Origin: Maricaulis sp965657935
GTDB lineage: Bacteria > Pseudomonadota > Alphaproteobacteria > Caulobacterales > Maricaulaceae
Direction of reading: 5' to 3'
NCBI GenBank assembly: GCA_965657935.1
Contig: CBFHQE010000029.1
Location: forward strand, 1 to 24,760
Length of the DNA: 24,760 nucleotides
The position numbers and the translations under genes are program-made. Shown here in pieces: positions 7,584 to 15,129 of the stretch (position 1 is the stretch's first letter; every line of letters starts with the position of its first letter). Below the pieces are notes generated by a model. The model was not told the DNA's origin. It saw nothing but the letters and a program-made list of their open reading frames with translations, and ran no database searches.

Positions 7584-8378
7584 TTATTGAGCGGCCGACG
7601 GGCCCGGAAGCGGGACCAGGAAGACAGACGGGGTCGTGATCTCTTCCGCAATACGGAAGGCACGGTTGATATTGGACAGGGCGCTGGACGGCACATCCTG
7701 CCAGCCGGCATCGCCGGAATAGAGGATCGAGAGGCTCTGATCGGCGCGCGCGCGGCGGATCAAGGCCACACGGCCGATACGCAGCACGTCAACGATAACC
7801 GGAGCACCGTCTTCGAGAACCGTTTCCTCGTATACGACTACCGAACGACCGTAGGACGCTTCGATTTCGTAGGCGTTGAGGATGACGCGGTAACGCTCAG
7901 CCTGGGACACTTCAGCGTCGTCGACGAGTTCATAGAGACGGTCGATACGGGCGCGGCGGCCATCTTCACCATCAATCTGGAACTGCAGATCGTTGGTCAC
8001 GAACTGGTCGAGAAGGGAAACCATCTCGCGCATCATCGGAGCGAGATCACGCTCGATGTTGTCAACGCGTTCAATCTGCTGCTGCAGAGAGGTCAGCTCG
8101 TTCTCCTGCGAACGGATGAACACCTGCTGCTGCTCTACGAACAGACGCTGTGATTCAATCTGCTGCAGCAGAGCGCGGTATTCCAGCTCGATGTCCGTAC
8201 GCTGGTCATCAAGGTCGTCCACACGTCGCTGGGTCTGACTCCCGGCATTCGTGCTCTGCTCTGCAACGTCAAGCGTCTGGTTGAGCACTGCGCTTTGCGC
8301 GCTAGCAACACCCCCAAAGGCTGCCGTCGCAACCGCCGCCATAAGCGACGCGCGAACCAAATTCTTCAAGTTCACCAT
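7584..8378 (-). CDS. DUF3450 family secreted coiled-coil protein, first gene of the TonB operon
   Basis: A 264-residue protein with its start at the ATG at 8378, preceded by GAGGCGAG. A TTG codon at 8399 also opens the frame but would place seven residues before a good signal peptide. The signal peptide is MVNLKNLVRASLMAAVATAAFGGVASA. A long coiled coil runs from about residue 35 to 120 (RRVDDLDDQRTDIELEYRAL and onward). It is followed by the DUF3450 pattern: PMMREMVSLLDQFVTNDLQF, then AYEIEASYGRSVVVYEE and VDVLRIGRVALIRR. DUF3450 genes commonly precede TtpC/ExbB/ExbD/TonB genes; their biochemical role is not established, but they are periplasmic. The spacing of 24 bases to the next gene supports one operon. 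Confidence 0.9.
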   Translation of the reverse strand: MVNLKNLVRASLMAAVATAAFGGVASAQSAVLNQTLDVAEQSTNAGSQTQRRVDDLDDQRTDIELEYRALLQQIESQRLFVEQQQVFIRSQENELTSLQQQIERVDNIERDLAPMMREMVSLLDQFVTNDLQFQIDGEDGRRARIDRLYELVDDAEVSQAERYRVILNAYEIEASYGRSVVVYEETVLEDGAPVIVDVLRIGRVALIRRARADQSLSILYSGDAGWQDVPSSALSNINRAFRIAEEITTPSVFLVPLPGPSAAQ

Positions 8379-8443
8379 TTCTCGCCTCACAATGGTCAAT
8401 GCGGGTCACCCTGACGGGATTCCCGCTCACTAATTTCGTGCTG

Positions 8444-8465
8444 AACCGGCGTCAGCCTGCCGGTT
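8444..8465 (-). promoter_or_regulatory. Stem-loop in the leader of the TonB operon
   Basis: A perfect 7-bp inverted repeat (AACCGGC at 8444-8450, GCCGGTT at 8459-8465; 8-base loop) lies 66 bases before the first start codon of the operon. It could be an operator or an RNA hairpin. No iron-regulator consensus was recognised. Confidence 0.3.
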
Positions 8466-8842
8466 TGGCCCCCTACCCTAAATTCAAACGGCACTAACGC
8501 CGTCGTCGATAACGCCGACATAGCGCTTATTTCTGGATGAGTGGTTACCGAGCCTGTTTAAACTACAGTTCACTCACACTGCGATGGTTGGCCCACCGAC
8601 TCATAGGCGCAGACACGCCGCTTGAAATTTGGAGGAACGCTAACATCAGCGAAGCGAGGCGATCAATAGAGCAATGTGGGCAGATCCATCCCACAACTGC
8701 GGTTTTTCAGCCCAAATTCGCGTGGCAGGACCCCCAATAGCATTGCACTCGCCTACAGATAGCAGATTGCGGAAGTGTGAAATCTGCCTGTCCCAGCAAT
8801 GATAATTTATCCATCGTCCGTGTCCTGGGCACCACGGAATCG

Positions 8843-8865
8843 GCCCGAAACATTAAATTTCGGGC
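8843..8865 (-). terminator. Possible terminator or processing hairpin after tRNA-Gln
   Basis: A perfect 8-bp inverted repeat (GCCCGAAA with TTTCGGGC, 7-base loop) lies 38 bases beyond the 3' end of tRNA-Gln. It lacks a following T-run on the minus strand, so termination is uncertain. Confidence 0.3.
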
Positions 8866-8902
8866 GTCGCGACGAAAAATCGTACAAATTTTCTTGAAGA
8901 GT

Positions 8903-8977
8903 TGGCTGGGGCACCAGGATTCGAACCTGGGAATGTCGGTACCAAAAACCGATGCCTTACCACTTGGCGATGCCCCA
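8903..8977 (-). tRNA. tRNA-Gln (anticodon UUG)
   Basis: The minus strand folds into a standard cloverleaf: acceptor TGGGGCA pairing with TGCCCCA, D arm with CCAAGTGGTAAGG, anticodon stem TCGGT/ACCGA with loop TTTTGGT (anticodon TTG at loop positions 3-5), T arm CCAGGTTCGAATCCTGG, discriminator G and an encoded 3' CCA. It closely resembles E. coli glutamine tRNA, including the U-first acceptor. Confidence 0.96.
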
Positions 8978-9006
8978 ACCGGTTCCGCGTTTTCAGCGGA
9001 GCGGGC

Positions 9007-9035
9007 TAAATAACGACTCGGCTGAGATGATGCAA
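9007..9035 (-). promoter_or_regulatory. Promoter of tRNA-Gln
   Basis: On the minus strand TTGCAT (9035-9030) and TATTTA (9012-9007) are separated by exactly 17 bases. The predicted start is about 20 bases before the tRNA 5' end at 8977. This fits a housekeeping sigma promoter. Confidence 0.6.
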
Positions 9036-9138
9036 CGGGTGTGTGCGGTAAAATGTCGTTCAATTGCAGACGAGTGCTGTCCCGGTGCGCCGCTCGACAC
9101 TTGCTGCAGCTGATGTGTGACTGGCTGAGATTAGCGCG

Positions 9139-9167
9139 TTGCACCCGCCAACTTTGTTGGCTATAAG
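9139..9167 (+). promoter_or_regulatory. Promoter of tRNA-Pro
   Basis: TTGCAC (9139-9144) and TATAAG (9162-9167) are separated by exactly 17 bases and lie 13 bases before the tRNA 5' end. The match to a housekeeping promoter is strong. Confidence 0.7.
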
Positions 9168-9180
9168 CCGCGCCTCGGTT

Positions 9181-9257
9181 CGGAGTGTAGCTCAGCCTGG
9201 TAGAGCACTGTCTTCGGGAGGCAGGGGTCGTGAGTTCGAATCTCGCCACTCCGACCA
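9181..9257 (+). tRNA. tRNA-Pro (anticodon CGG)
   Basis: A 77-base cloverleaf: acceptor CGGAGTG with CACTCCG, D arm TAGCTCAGCCTGGTAGAGCA, anticodon stem CTGTC/GGCAG with loop TTCGGGA (anticodon CGG), T arm GTGAGTTCGAATCTCGC and encoded CCA. The CGG start of the acceptor and discriminator A fit proline tRNA. Confidence 0.96.
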
Positions 9258-9461
9258 TTCAATTTCCCGCCCCTCATCACCTTCCCCTGCGGCCTTTCGG
9301 TCACGCTGAGCGATATTGATTGGAGGGCGGATGTAATCCACTTCAATCCCCCTCGACCGTCCCGTTAAGGCGCACTAGGTTTGCCCCAGAGGCGGACCGG
9401 TTCTTGCAGACTTGTGGGCAAGCCGGGCGGATCGCTGTGTCAGCGACATTAAGGGGTTAAA

Positions 9462-11246
9462 ATGAAACAGTTCTGGATCACCTTTTTTGGTTCGATCTTT
9501 GGCGTGATTGTCGGATCAGTTCTTGCGGTCATCGTGTTCACGATCATGTTGTTCTCTCTGTTTGCGTCAGCCATGAGCAGCGCAGAGACGGAAGTTGCGC
9601 TGCCGGCCGACGGAATTGTCCTGGAGCTCGACCTGCGCACCGGACGTCTCGACAGCCCGTCGAGCTCGCCCTTCGCGTTTTCTGAACCGCTGTCCGTTGT
9701 CGATGTCGTGCGCACACTCGAGCGCGCCGAAACTGACGACCGGGTCCAGGGCCTGTTCATTCGCGCCAATGAGTTCGGCATGTCGCCCGCCACGGCCGAG
9801 GAATTCCGCACGGCCATCGCCGATTTCCAGGCCAGCGGTCGCTTTGTCCTGACCCACGCTCAGGGTTTCGAAGGCACGTCCGTGACGGGCTATTACGCTG
9901 TCGCCGGCTCGGACGAGATCTGGCTGCAGGATACGGCCAGCTTCACGCCGGCCGGTCTCGCCGGAGAGATCACCTTCCTCGGTGGCCTGTTCGAACAGTT
10001 CGATGCCATTCCGCAGTTCGAACAGTTCTACGAGTACAAGAATGCAGCCAACCAGTACACGCAGACGGGCCTGACCGAGGCCCACCGCGAGGCCATGACC
10101 TCCTATATGACCTCGATCTACGATACCGCAGTGTCCTCTATCGCTGATGATCGCGGTCAGTCGGCGACCGATGTCGCCGGTATCTTCGAAACATCACCGC
10201 ACACCGCAGAGACCGCCCAGGAAGTCGGCATGATCGATCACCTCGGCCACGTCATCGAGGCACGCGAAGCTGCGCTCGCTCGTGCGGGCGTCGGCTCGAG
10301 CGCGGTCTCCATCTCCGATTACGCTCAGGTTCCGCCGAGCTTCAGCTCAGCTCCCGTTATCGCGCTGATCGAGGGCCAGGGCGCCATCGTGACAGGTTCC
10401 GGTGCCGCCAGCCCGTTTGGTGGCGGTGAAATGATCGGTGGCGACGAGATGTCGGAGAACATCCTGGCCGCCGCAAATGATCCCAATGTCCGCGCCATCA
10501 TCATCCGCGTTGATTCGGGTGGCGGTTCAGCAATCGCTTCCGATCAGATCTGGCACGCTGTCATCCGCGCTCGCGAAGCGGGCAAGCCGGTCGTCATCTC
10601 GATGGCCAATGCAGCCGCGTCAGGCGGTTACTATCTCGCCGCGCCGGCCGACTACATCCTCGCCAACGCGACCACCATTACCGGGTCCATTGGCGTGCTG
10701 GGCGGCAAAGTCGATCTGTCTGGCACCTATGCTCGACTGGGGCTGAACACTGAAACGGTTTCCGTCGGCGGTGAATACGCCACGGCCTTCTCGGGCCAGC
10801 AAAGCTGGACCGAGACCCAGCGCGAATCCTACCGCGCGCAGATGGAAAACATCTACGAGGATTTCACCTCGCGTGTGGCCGATGGGCGTGACCTGCCGCT
10901 GGAGCGTGTACTGGAAATTGCCCGTGGTCGGGTCTGGACAGGCGCCCAGGCGCTGGATCTGGGTCTGATCGACGAGATCGGCGGTTTCCGTGACGCTGTC
11001 GCGGCGGCCAAGGAACTGGCCGGCATTGCTCCGGAAGGCGAGATCCGCCTGCGCCGTTATCCGGAACCGCTCACCGGGTTCGAGGCCTTTCAGCAACTCT
11101 TCGGTGTTTCCGCTGACAGTGCCGAGGCCATGGCCCGCATGAATGCACTGATGGACCTGCCCGAAGTTCAGGCCGCTCTCGAAGCGCGCCAGCAAATGGA
11201 CACTCAGGGCATCCAGCTGCGCTCCACGGCCCCGCAGCCACGCTAG
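9462..11246 (+). CDS. sppA: Signal peptide peptidase SppA, 67K type
   Basis: SppA is a membrane-bound serine protease (family S49) that degrades cleaved signal peptides, with its active site on the periplasmic side. The 594-residue product has an N-terminal membrane anchor (about residues 8-38) and two tandem S49 domains, the length of the E. coli 67K enzyme. The general-base lysine expected in the N-terminal domain is visible at about K193 (EYKNAANQYTQTG, compare GKYKSAVEP). The nucleophile serine is at about S387 in the C-terminal domain (NAAASGGYYLAAPADYILA, then TTITGSIGVLGGK). The start ATG at 9462 follows AAGGGG. It stands alone between tRNA-Pro and a strong terminator. Both catalytic residues are present, so it should be active. 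Confidence 0.94.
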   Translation: MKQFWITFFGSIFGVIVGSVLAVIVFTIMLFSLFASAMSSAETEVALPADGIVLELDLRTGRLDSPSSSPFAFSEPLSVVDVVRTLERAETDDRVQGLFIRANEFGMSPATAEEFRTAIADFQASGRFVLTHAQGFEGTSVTGYYAVAGSDEIWLQDTASFTPAGLAGEITFLGGLFEQFDAIPQFEQFYEYKNAANQYTQTGLTEAHREAMTSYMTSIYDTAVSSIADDRGQSATDVAGIFETSPHTAETAQEVGMIDHLGHVIEAREAALARAGVGSSAVSISDYAQVPPSFSSAPVIALIEGQGAIVTGSGAASPFGGGEMIGGDEMSENILAAANDPNVRAIIIRVDSGGGSAIASDQIWHAVIRAREAGKPVVISMANAAASGGYYLAAPADYILANATTITGSIGVLGGKVDLSGTYARLGLNTETVSVGGEYATAFSGQQSWTETQRESYRAQMENIYEDFTSRVADGRDLPLERVLEIARGRVWTGAQALDLGLIDEIGGFRDAVAAAKELAGIAPEGEIRLRRYPEPLTGFEAFQQLFGVSADSAEAMARMNALMDLPEVQAALEARQQMDTQGIQLRSTAPQPR

Positions 11247-11270
11247 GCCCGAGACAAAATCCAACAGAAA

Positions 11271-11298
11271 GGGCCCGCCGATTGGCGGGCCCTTTTTT
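11271..11298 (+). terminator. Terminator after sppA
   Basis: A 9-bp GC-rich perfect stem (GGGCCCGCC/GGCGGGCCC, loop GATT) is followed by six T. On the other strand the stem is followed by only TTTCTG, so it may weakly terminate the DUF3667 gene as well. Confidence 0.93.
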
Positions 11299-11318
11299 GT
11301 GTCCGATGCCCGGCTGGC

Positions 11319-12569
11319 TCAGCCTGAATTGAGGAAGGCCAGGAAGAGCGCAATCAGAGTGCCGATCGCCAGCAGGACCGTATATGCGAAATTGAGGGTG
11401 ATCACACGCAATGCTGACGAGATCCGCCCGTGATTATAAACCCGCCTGTGTATTCGGTAGAGATAGAAGTTTGACCAGACCAGCAGGATCAATATCGCCC
11501 AACCCGGCCCGATAAACGGGATCGCGGCCAGCACCATCGTCACCAGCATGAACAGGTAGAGGAAGGCGTGGAAGTGCAGCGATACGACCATGTGGTCATA
11601 AAAGAAGTATCCCCGCTTGTAGAAATGCATGAAGGCCAGCAGGAAACCATAGACCGGGACCAGGATGAACATGACCCGCGGGATCCAGGCCTCCATTTCC
11701 CGGCGCATCATCTGGCCGTCATCGTTAATGACACTGACCGCCTTGTCCGCGAGGAAACGGCGGATCTCCAGCGGCACATCAGCGATATCCTCGCCAACAC
11801 TGACCGAGACCCCTTCCTCGAGCTCGATCACGCCATCGGCAATCCGGCCGTCGCTGTCTTCCTCAAGCCGCTCTACAAGCTCGGGGTAATCCTCCGGCAC
11901 CAGGACGGCGTGCACACCATCAATGGCGTTCTGTTTCCAGTTGTCTTCCTGGACAGCTTGCAGGACAGGGTCGTTGGCAACATCGGCGAGCGCTTCCTGT
12001 CCGGCTTCAGCCGCGGCCAGGGCCTCGTCTATCTCATCAACATCAAGCCCGGCTGCTTCCATCTGCTCGCGCGCAATCGCAAGCCCCTGCGCGGTGCTTT
12101 CTTGTGCTGCGACAATTTCCTCTGCGCTCGGCACATCCGGCGAGCCGATATTGGCCGCGCCAAAGACAACCAGGAAGAACAACACACTTGCTGTCAGATA
12201 AAGGCGGAACGGCATGACATAACGCGCGCGTACACCTGAAAGGTATTGGCGGGTGATATGACCGGGGCGATAGAGAAGTGGCGGAATGGTGCGCCACATA
12301 CGGCCCTCAAAGCCGAACAGACCGTCAAAGATCTCGGACAACAACTCCCAAACCGGGCGATGGAAACTGTCCGCCGTCTGACCACAGCTGTGACAGACCG
12401 GACCGGACAATTGTGTGCCACAGTTCGAGCATGTGCCTTCAGCAGTCGGGGACTGGAATGCGCTGTCGCGATTACGCTTGGCGCGTTTGGACGCAAGAAT
12501 GGCGTCCTCGACCTCACCGGCTCCGGAGCCGGCAATGATAGCGTCTGTTACTGGATCTGCGCCTGACAT
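11319..12569 (-). CDS. DUF3667 family membrane protein with zinc ribbon
   Basis: A 416-residue protein with its start at the ATG at 12569 after TAGGGA. A polar N-terminus leads to a zinc-ribbon of two CxxC knuckles (C47-C50 and C59-C62, CSNCGTQLSGPVCHSCGQ), then the family segment LFGFEGRMWRTIPPLLYRPG and QYLSGVRARYVMPFRLY. The first membrane helix is at about residues 110-130. A soluble acidic domain of about 150 residues follows, then roughly four more helices to the C-terminus. DUF3667 proteins are inner-membrane proteins of unknown function, common in Alphaproteobacteria and Bacteroidetes. It lies 68 bases downstream of the oppA-like gene on the same strand, with a long hairpin between them, so co-expression is possible but not shown. 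Confidence 0.85.
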   Translation of the reverse strand: MSGADPVTDAIIAGSGAGEVEDAILASKRAKRNRDSAFQSPTAEGTCSNCGTQLSGPVCHSCGQTADSFHRPVWELLSEIFDGLFGFEGRMWRTIPPLLYRPGHITRQYLSGVRARYVMPFRLYLTASVLFFLVVFGAANIGSPDVPSAEEIVAAQESTAQGLAIAREQMEAAGLDVDEIDEALAAAEAGQEALADVANDPVLQAVQEDNWKQNAIDGVHAVLVPEDYPELVERLEEDSDGRIADGVIELEEGVSVSVGEDIADVPLEIRRFLADKAVSVINDDGQMMRREMEAWIPRVMFILVPVYGFLLAFMHFYKRGYFFYDHMVVSLHFHAFLYLFMLVTMVLAAIPFIGPGWAILILLVWSNFYLYRIHRRVYNHGRISSALRVITLNFAYTVLLAIGTLIALFLAFLNSG

Positions 12570-12577
12570 GTCCCTAC

Positions 12578-12615
12578 CCCGACCTGCACTGTACTGGCGT
12601 ACAGGCTAGGTCGGG
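12578..12615 (-). promoter_or_regulatory. Long imperfect hairpin between the oppA-like gene and the DUF3667 gene
   Basis: An outer arm CCCGACCT/AGGTCGGG (12578-12585 with 12608-12615) encloses an inner arm CTGTAC/GTACAG (12589-12594 with 12599-12604) with a TGGC loop. It ends nine bases before the DUF3667 start codon, next to its ribosome site. It could be a terminator without T-run, an operator or a translational control hairpin. Confidence 0.4.
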
Positions 12616-12637
12616 TCGGGATTGTCTGCAAGGCGGC

Positions 12638-14260
12638 TTATTCGCTGCGGTCTGCGTCGTTGAAGCAGATGTAACGCGAGCGGTGGATATTCACGACATT
12701 GTCGACCCAGCCGGTGACCCGCGGGCTGACAAGGTTCTTGTTGACGTAATAGACGATCGGAATGATCGGCATGTCGTCAATCATCATCTGCTCGGCCTGG
12801 GCCATCATCTGGCCCCGCAACACGAGGTCCTGTTCCTGGTTAGCGGCCGTGACCAGCGCATCATATTCAGGGTTGTTGTACCGAGAATAATTCATCGGAA
12901 CCGAGCGGAACTCACCCAGGAAAAGGAAGTTGTACGGGTCATTATAGTCGGCAATCCAGCCACCATCGGCGACCTGGAAGTCGGAGGCTCGCAGATTGTC
13001 GTAGTGAATCTGGGTGTCGTTGACGATCAGCTCCGGAATGACCCACTCGGCGATCGAGGACCAGTCATTCTGCACCACGGGCGCGATCCGGGGATTATCG
13101 CCCGTCGCACGATAGGTGTATTCGAAACGCAGCGGATTATCCGGACCGAACCCGGCGGCCTCGAGCATCTCGCGGGCCATTTCGCGGCGCTGTTCAACCG
13201 GAATACTGGCCCAGCTGGCAGCGACGCCACCCGGATAGTTGGCAACGCCCGGCGGCACCATGGAATAGGCCGGCGGCTGGCCAGCCTGAAGGATTTGCTC
13301 GGCGATGAATTCGCGGTCGATCGCCATGCCCAGCGCGTTGCGCACTTCGGCGTCCTCGAACACGTCCAGCTGCGTGTTCAAGGAGAAATAGATCGTGCCC
13401 ATGAACGGGTGAACACGCACATATTCGGGAATTTCACGCATCAGGAAGTCGAGCTGCTGGCCCGGGAATTCCATGTTCAGGTCCAGCTCGCCATTGCGGA
13501 CGCGACGGCTGGCAGCGCTGTTGTCCACGGTGGGGTAGAAGAAGACTTCATCCAGGCAGACATTCTGATTGTCGAAGAAATTCTCGTTACGCACCAGGTG
13601 CACGTAATTATTCGTGCGCCAGTCGGCCAGGCGGAAAGCGCCGTTGGACTGGATATTCTCCGGACGCACCCATTCATCACCATACTGGTCGACAATATGC
13701 TCCGGCATCGGGAAGGCCGTGTAGTGCGTCAGCAGACCCGGCAGATATGGCGCCGGGTTTTCCAGGGAAATCTCCAGTGTGCGGTCATCGATCGCGCGAA
13801 CGCCGATCTGGTCCGGGGAGATTTCGCCACGGCTGGCAGCGGCAATGCCTTCGATCGGGAACAGCAGTGACACATACTGGGCGCCCGTCTGCGGGTCGGA
13901 AATACGACGCAGCGAGAAAACAAAGTCGGACGCGGTCACCGGCTCGCCATCGGACCAGCGCGCTTCACGCAGGGTGAAGGTCCAGGTCAGGCCATCCTCG
14001 GCAACGACCCAGCTTTCGGCCATGCCCGGAACGGGCGAACCGCTGGCATCCTCGGTGAACAGGCCGACGAACATGTCGCCGATGATATTGTTCTCCCAGG
14101 TGCCGCTGGCACGGTGAGGGTCGAGCGACAGAGGCTCGGCATTATTGCCGCGGTGCAGCGTAACGGAATCACTATTGTTCGGCTGTCCGCCGCCACAGGC
14201 GGCCAGTGCGAGCAGTGATGTGGTTACAAGTGCGGCTTTGATGATACGATTGCGAAACAC
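12638..14260 (-). CDS. oppA: Oligopeptide ABC transporter substrate-binding lipoprotein (OppA-like, SBP family 5)
   Basis: The 540-residue product matches the usual OppA length. The start is the GTG at 14260, the only plausible one ahead of the lipoprotein signal (MFRNRIIKAALVTTSLLALAACGGG), with the lipobox LAAC giving Cys22 as the lipidation site. Family 5 signatures include EPLSLDPHRASGTWENNI, GMAESWVVAEDGLTWTF, WSDGEPVTASDFVFSLRRI and DREFIAEQILQAGQPPAYSM. It should sit on the outer face of the inner membrane and hand peptides to OppB/OppC. The permease genes are on the same strand but are separated from it by a plus-strand gene, and no ATPase gene is in view. Substrate (peptide rather than nickel or dipeptide) is inferred from overall OppA likeness. 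Confidence 0.92.
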   Translation of the reverse strand: MFRNRIIKAALVTTSLLALAACGGGQPNNSDSVTLHRGNNAEPLSLDPHRASGTWENNIIGDMFVGLFTEDASGSPVPGMAESWVVAEDGLTWTFTLREARWSDGEPVTASDFVFSLRRISDPQTGAQYVSLLFPIEGIAAASRGEISPDQIGVRAIDDRTLEISLENPAPYLPGLLTHYTAFPMPEHIVDQYGDEWVRPENIQSNGAFRLADWRTNNYVHLVRNENFFDNQNVCLDEVFFYPTVDNSAASRRVRNGELDLNMEFPGQQLDFLMREIPEYVRVHPFMGTIYFSLNTQLDVFEDAEVRNALGMAIDREFIAEQILQAGQPPAYSMVPPGVANYPGGVAASWASIPVEQRREMAREMLEAAGFGPDNPLRFEYTYRATGDNPRIAPVVQNDWSSIAEWVIPELIVNDTQIHYDNLRASDFQVADGGWIADYNDPYNFLFLGEFRSVPMNYSRYNNPEYDALVTAANQEQDLVLRGQMMAQAEQMMIDDMPIIPIVYYVNKNLVSPRVTGWVDNVVNIHRSRYICFNDADRSE

Positions 14261-14305
14261 GGTTTCGGTCTCCCCTCCGACTCGTGAAAAATGATTTCAG
14301 CGGTA

Positions 14306-14336
14306 GTTCTAGACTATCGGCGCCAAGTGGTCGACA
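14306..14336 (-). promoter_or_regulatory. Weak candidate promoter of the oppA-like gene
   Basis: On the minus strand TCTAGAAC (14313-14306) resembles the Caulobacter housekeeping -10 region (GCTANAWC), with a poor -35 (TGTCGACC) upstream. The position, about 45 bases before the start codon, is reasonable, but the -35 is weak. Confidence 0.2.
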
Positions 14337-14385
14337 TTCGCACACCGCTTGTGAATGGCAATTAAACGCCCGTACTGGAGTGTCA

Positions 14386-15054
14386 ATGATGAATTCCCGC
14401 CTTTCGATCCTGTTTGCCTGCTCGACGGGCCTGACCGCGTTGATTGCGGCGCCCACGCTGGCACAGGACTCAACACGCGATGCCTTGATCGCCTGCCGTG
14501 GCGAGAGCGACAGTCTTGCTCGCCTGGTCTGTTACGACCGTATCGCGGATCAAATGTCCCGTGACAGCAATTTCGGCCAACGCGAATCGCCTGTGGCCGA
14601 CGCGGCTGGTGCCGCAGCCGAAGCCGCACCGCAACGCCGCCGGCTGATCCCGCGGGTTCGTTTCCCCGGTTTTGGCAATCGTGAGGAAGAACGCGCTGTC
14701 GCCGAGGCTGACCGTGGCGACGAAGCTGTTGCCGAATTCGGAGCACGCCCTGTGCGCGACCCGTCCCTTTCCGAAAGTGATATCGGAGGGGAATCCCAGG
14801 TCGTCGAGCGCAACAGTGACGGCACGCCGGACACGGTTCGCATGCCGATCGCCAGCTATCGCGTTGTTGGCCTGGGTACGTACATCTTCACGATGGAAAA
14901 TGGACAGGTCTGGCGCCAGTCCGACCAGAATGGCGTGCGCATTCCGCGTGGCGATCTCTATGCCGAGATCAGCGAAGCCGCCCTTGGCAGCTATATGATG
15001 CGCATCAATGGCCAGGGCCGCTCCATCCGCGTGCGCCGGGTCGACAACCGCTAG
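14386..15054 (+). CDS. Secreted protein of unknown function
   Basis: A 222-residue protein. I chose the ATG at 14386 because GGAG lies five bases upstream and the signal peptide then starts correctly (MMNSRLSILFACSTGLTALIAAPTLAQ); the open frame reaches further up without support. The mature protein starts with a Cys-containing motif (DALIACRGESDSLARLVCYDRIADQ), which recurs at the N-terminus of many alphaproteobacterial periplasmic proteins. A low-complexity Arg/Glu/Ala linker follows, then a conserved-looking C-terminal domain (VVGLGTYIFTMENGQVWRQSDQNG, MMRINGQGRSIRVRRVDNR), probably beta-rich. No named family is recognised. It is divergent from oppA and convergent with oppC, and ends at a shared terminator. 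Confidence 0.85.
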   Translation: MMNSRLSILFACSTGLTALIAAPTLAQDSTRDALIACRGESDSLARLVCYDRIADQMSRDSNFGQRESPVADAAGAAAEAAPQRRRLIPRVRFPGFGNREEERAVAEADRGDEAVAEFGARPVRDPSLSESDIGGESQVVERNSDGTPDTVRMPIASYRVVGLGTYIFTMENGQVWRQSDQNGVRIPRGDLYAEISEAALGSYMMRINGQGRSIRVRRVDNR

Positions 15055-15077
15055 GTCGGCGGGCACGATGCAAAAAG

Positions 15078-15104
15078 AAAGGGCCGCTGGTGCGGCCCTT
15101 TTTT
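15078..15104. terminator. Bidirectional terminator between the secreted-protein gene and oppC
   Basis: A stem AAAGGGCCGC/GCGGCCCTTT with loop TGGT is followed by six T on the plus strand, and by CTTTTTG on the minus strand. It should stop the plus-strand gene and the oppB-oppC transcript from the other side. Confidence 0.9.
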
Positions 15105-15129
15105 GTGTCTGGATGCCGGGCTGTCCCGA

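Larger units (their letters stand above)
8379..8902. other. Non-coding stretch between the TonB operon and tRNA-Gln
   Basis: About 520 bases hold no convincing gene. The left part is the leader of the TonB operon and includes a stem-loop at 8444-8465. Short open frames (for example 8537-8740, plus) have no ribosome site, no recognisable motif and atypical composition. A perfect 8-bp inverted repeat lies at 8843-8865, downstream of the tRNA. Confidence 0.5.

Noticed and set aside
8537..8740. 67-codon plus-strand frame next to the tRNA genes, considered as a remnant of an integrated element
   Set aside because: No ribosome site, integrase fragment or tRNA-end duplication was seen nearby.
12683..13870. 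395-codon plus-strand open frame opposite the oppA-like gene
   Set aside because: Antisense shadow: the minus strand encodes a clear OppA lipoprotein through the same bases, and this frame has no recognisable motif.
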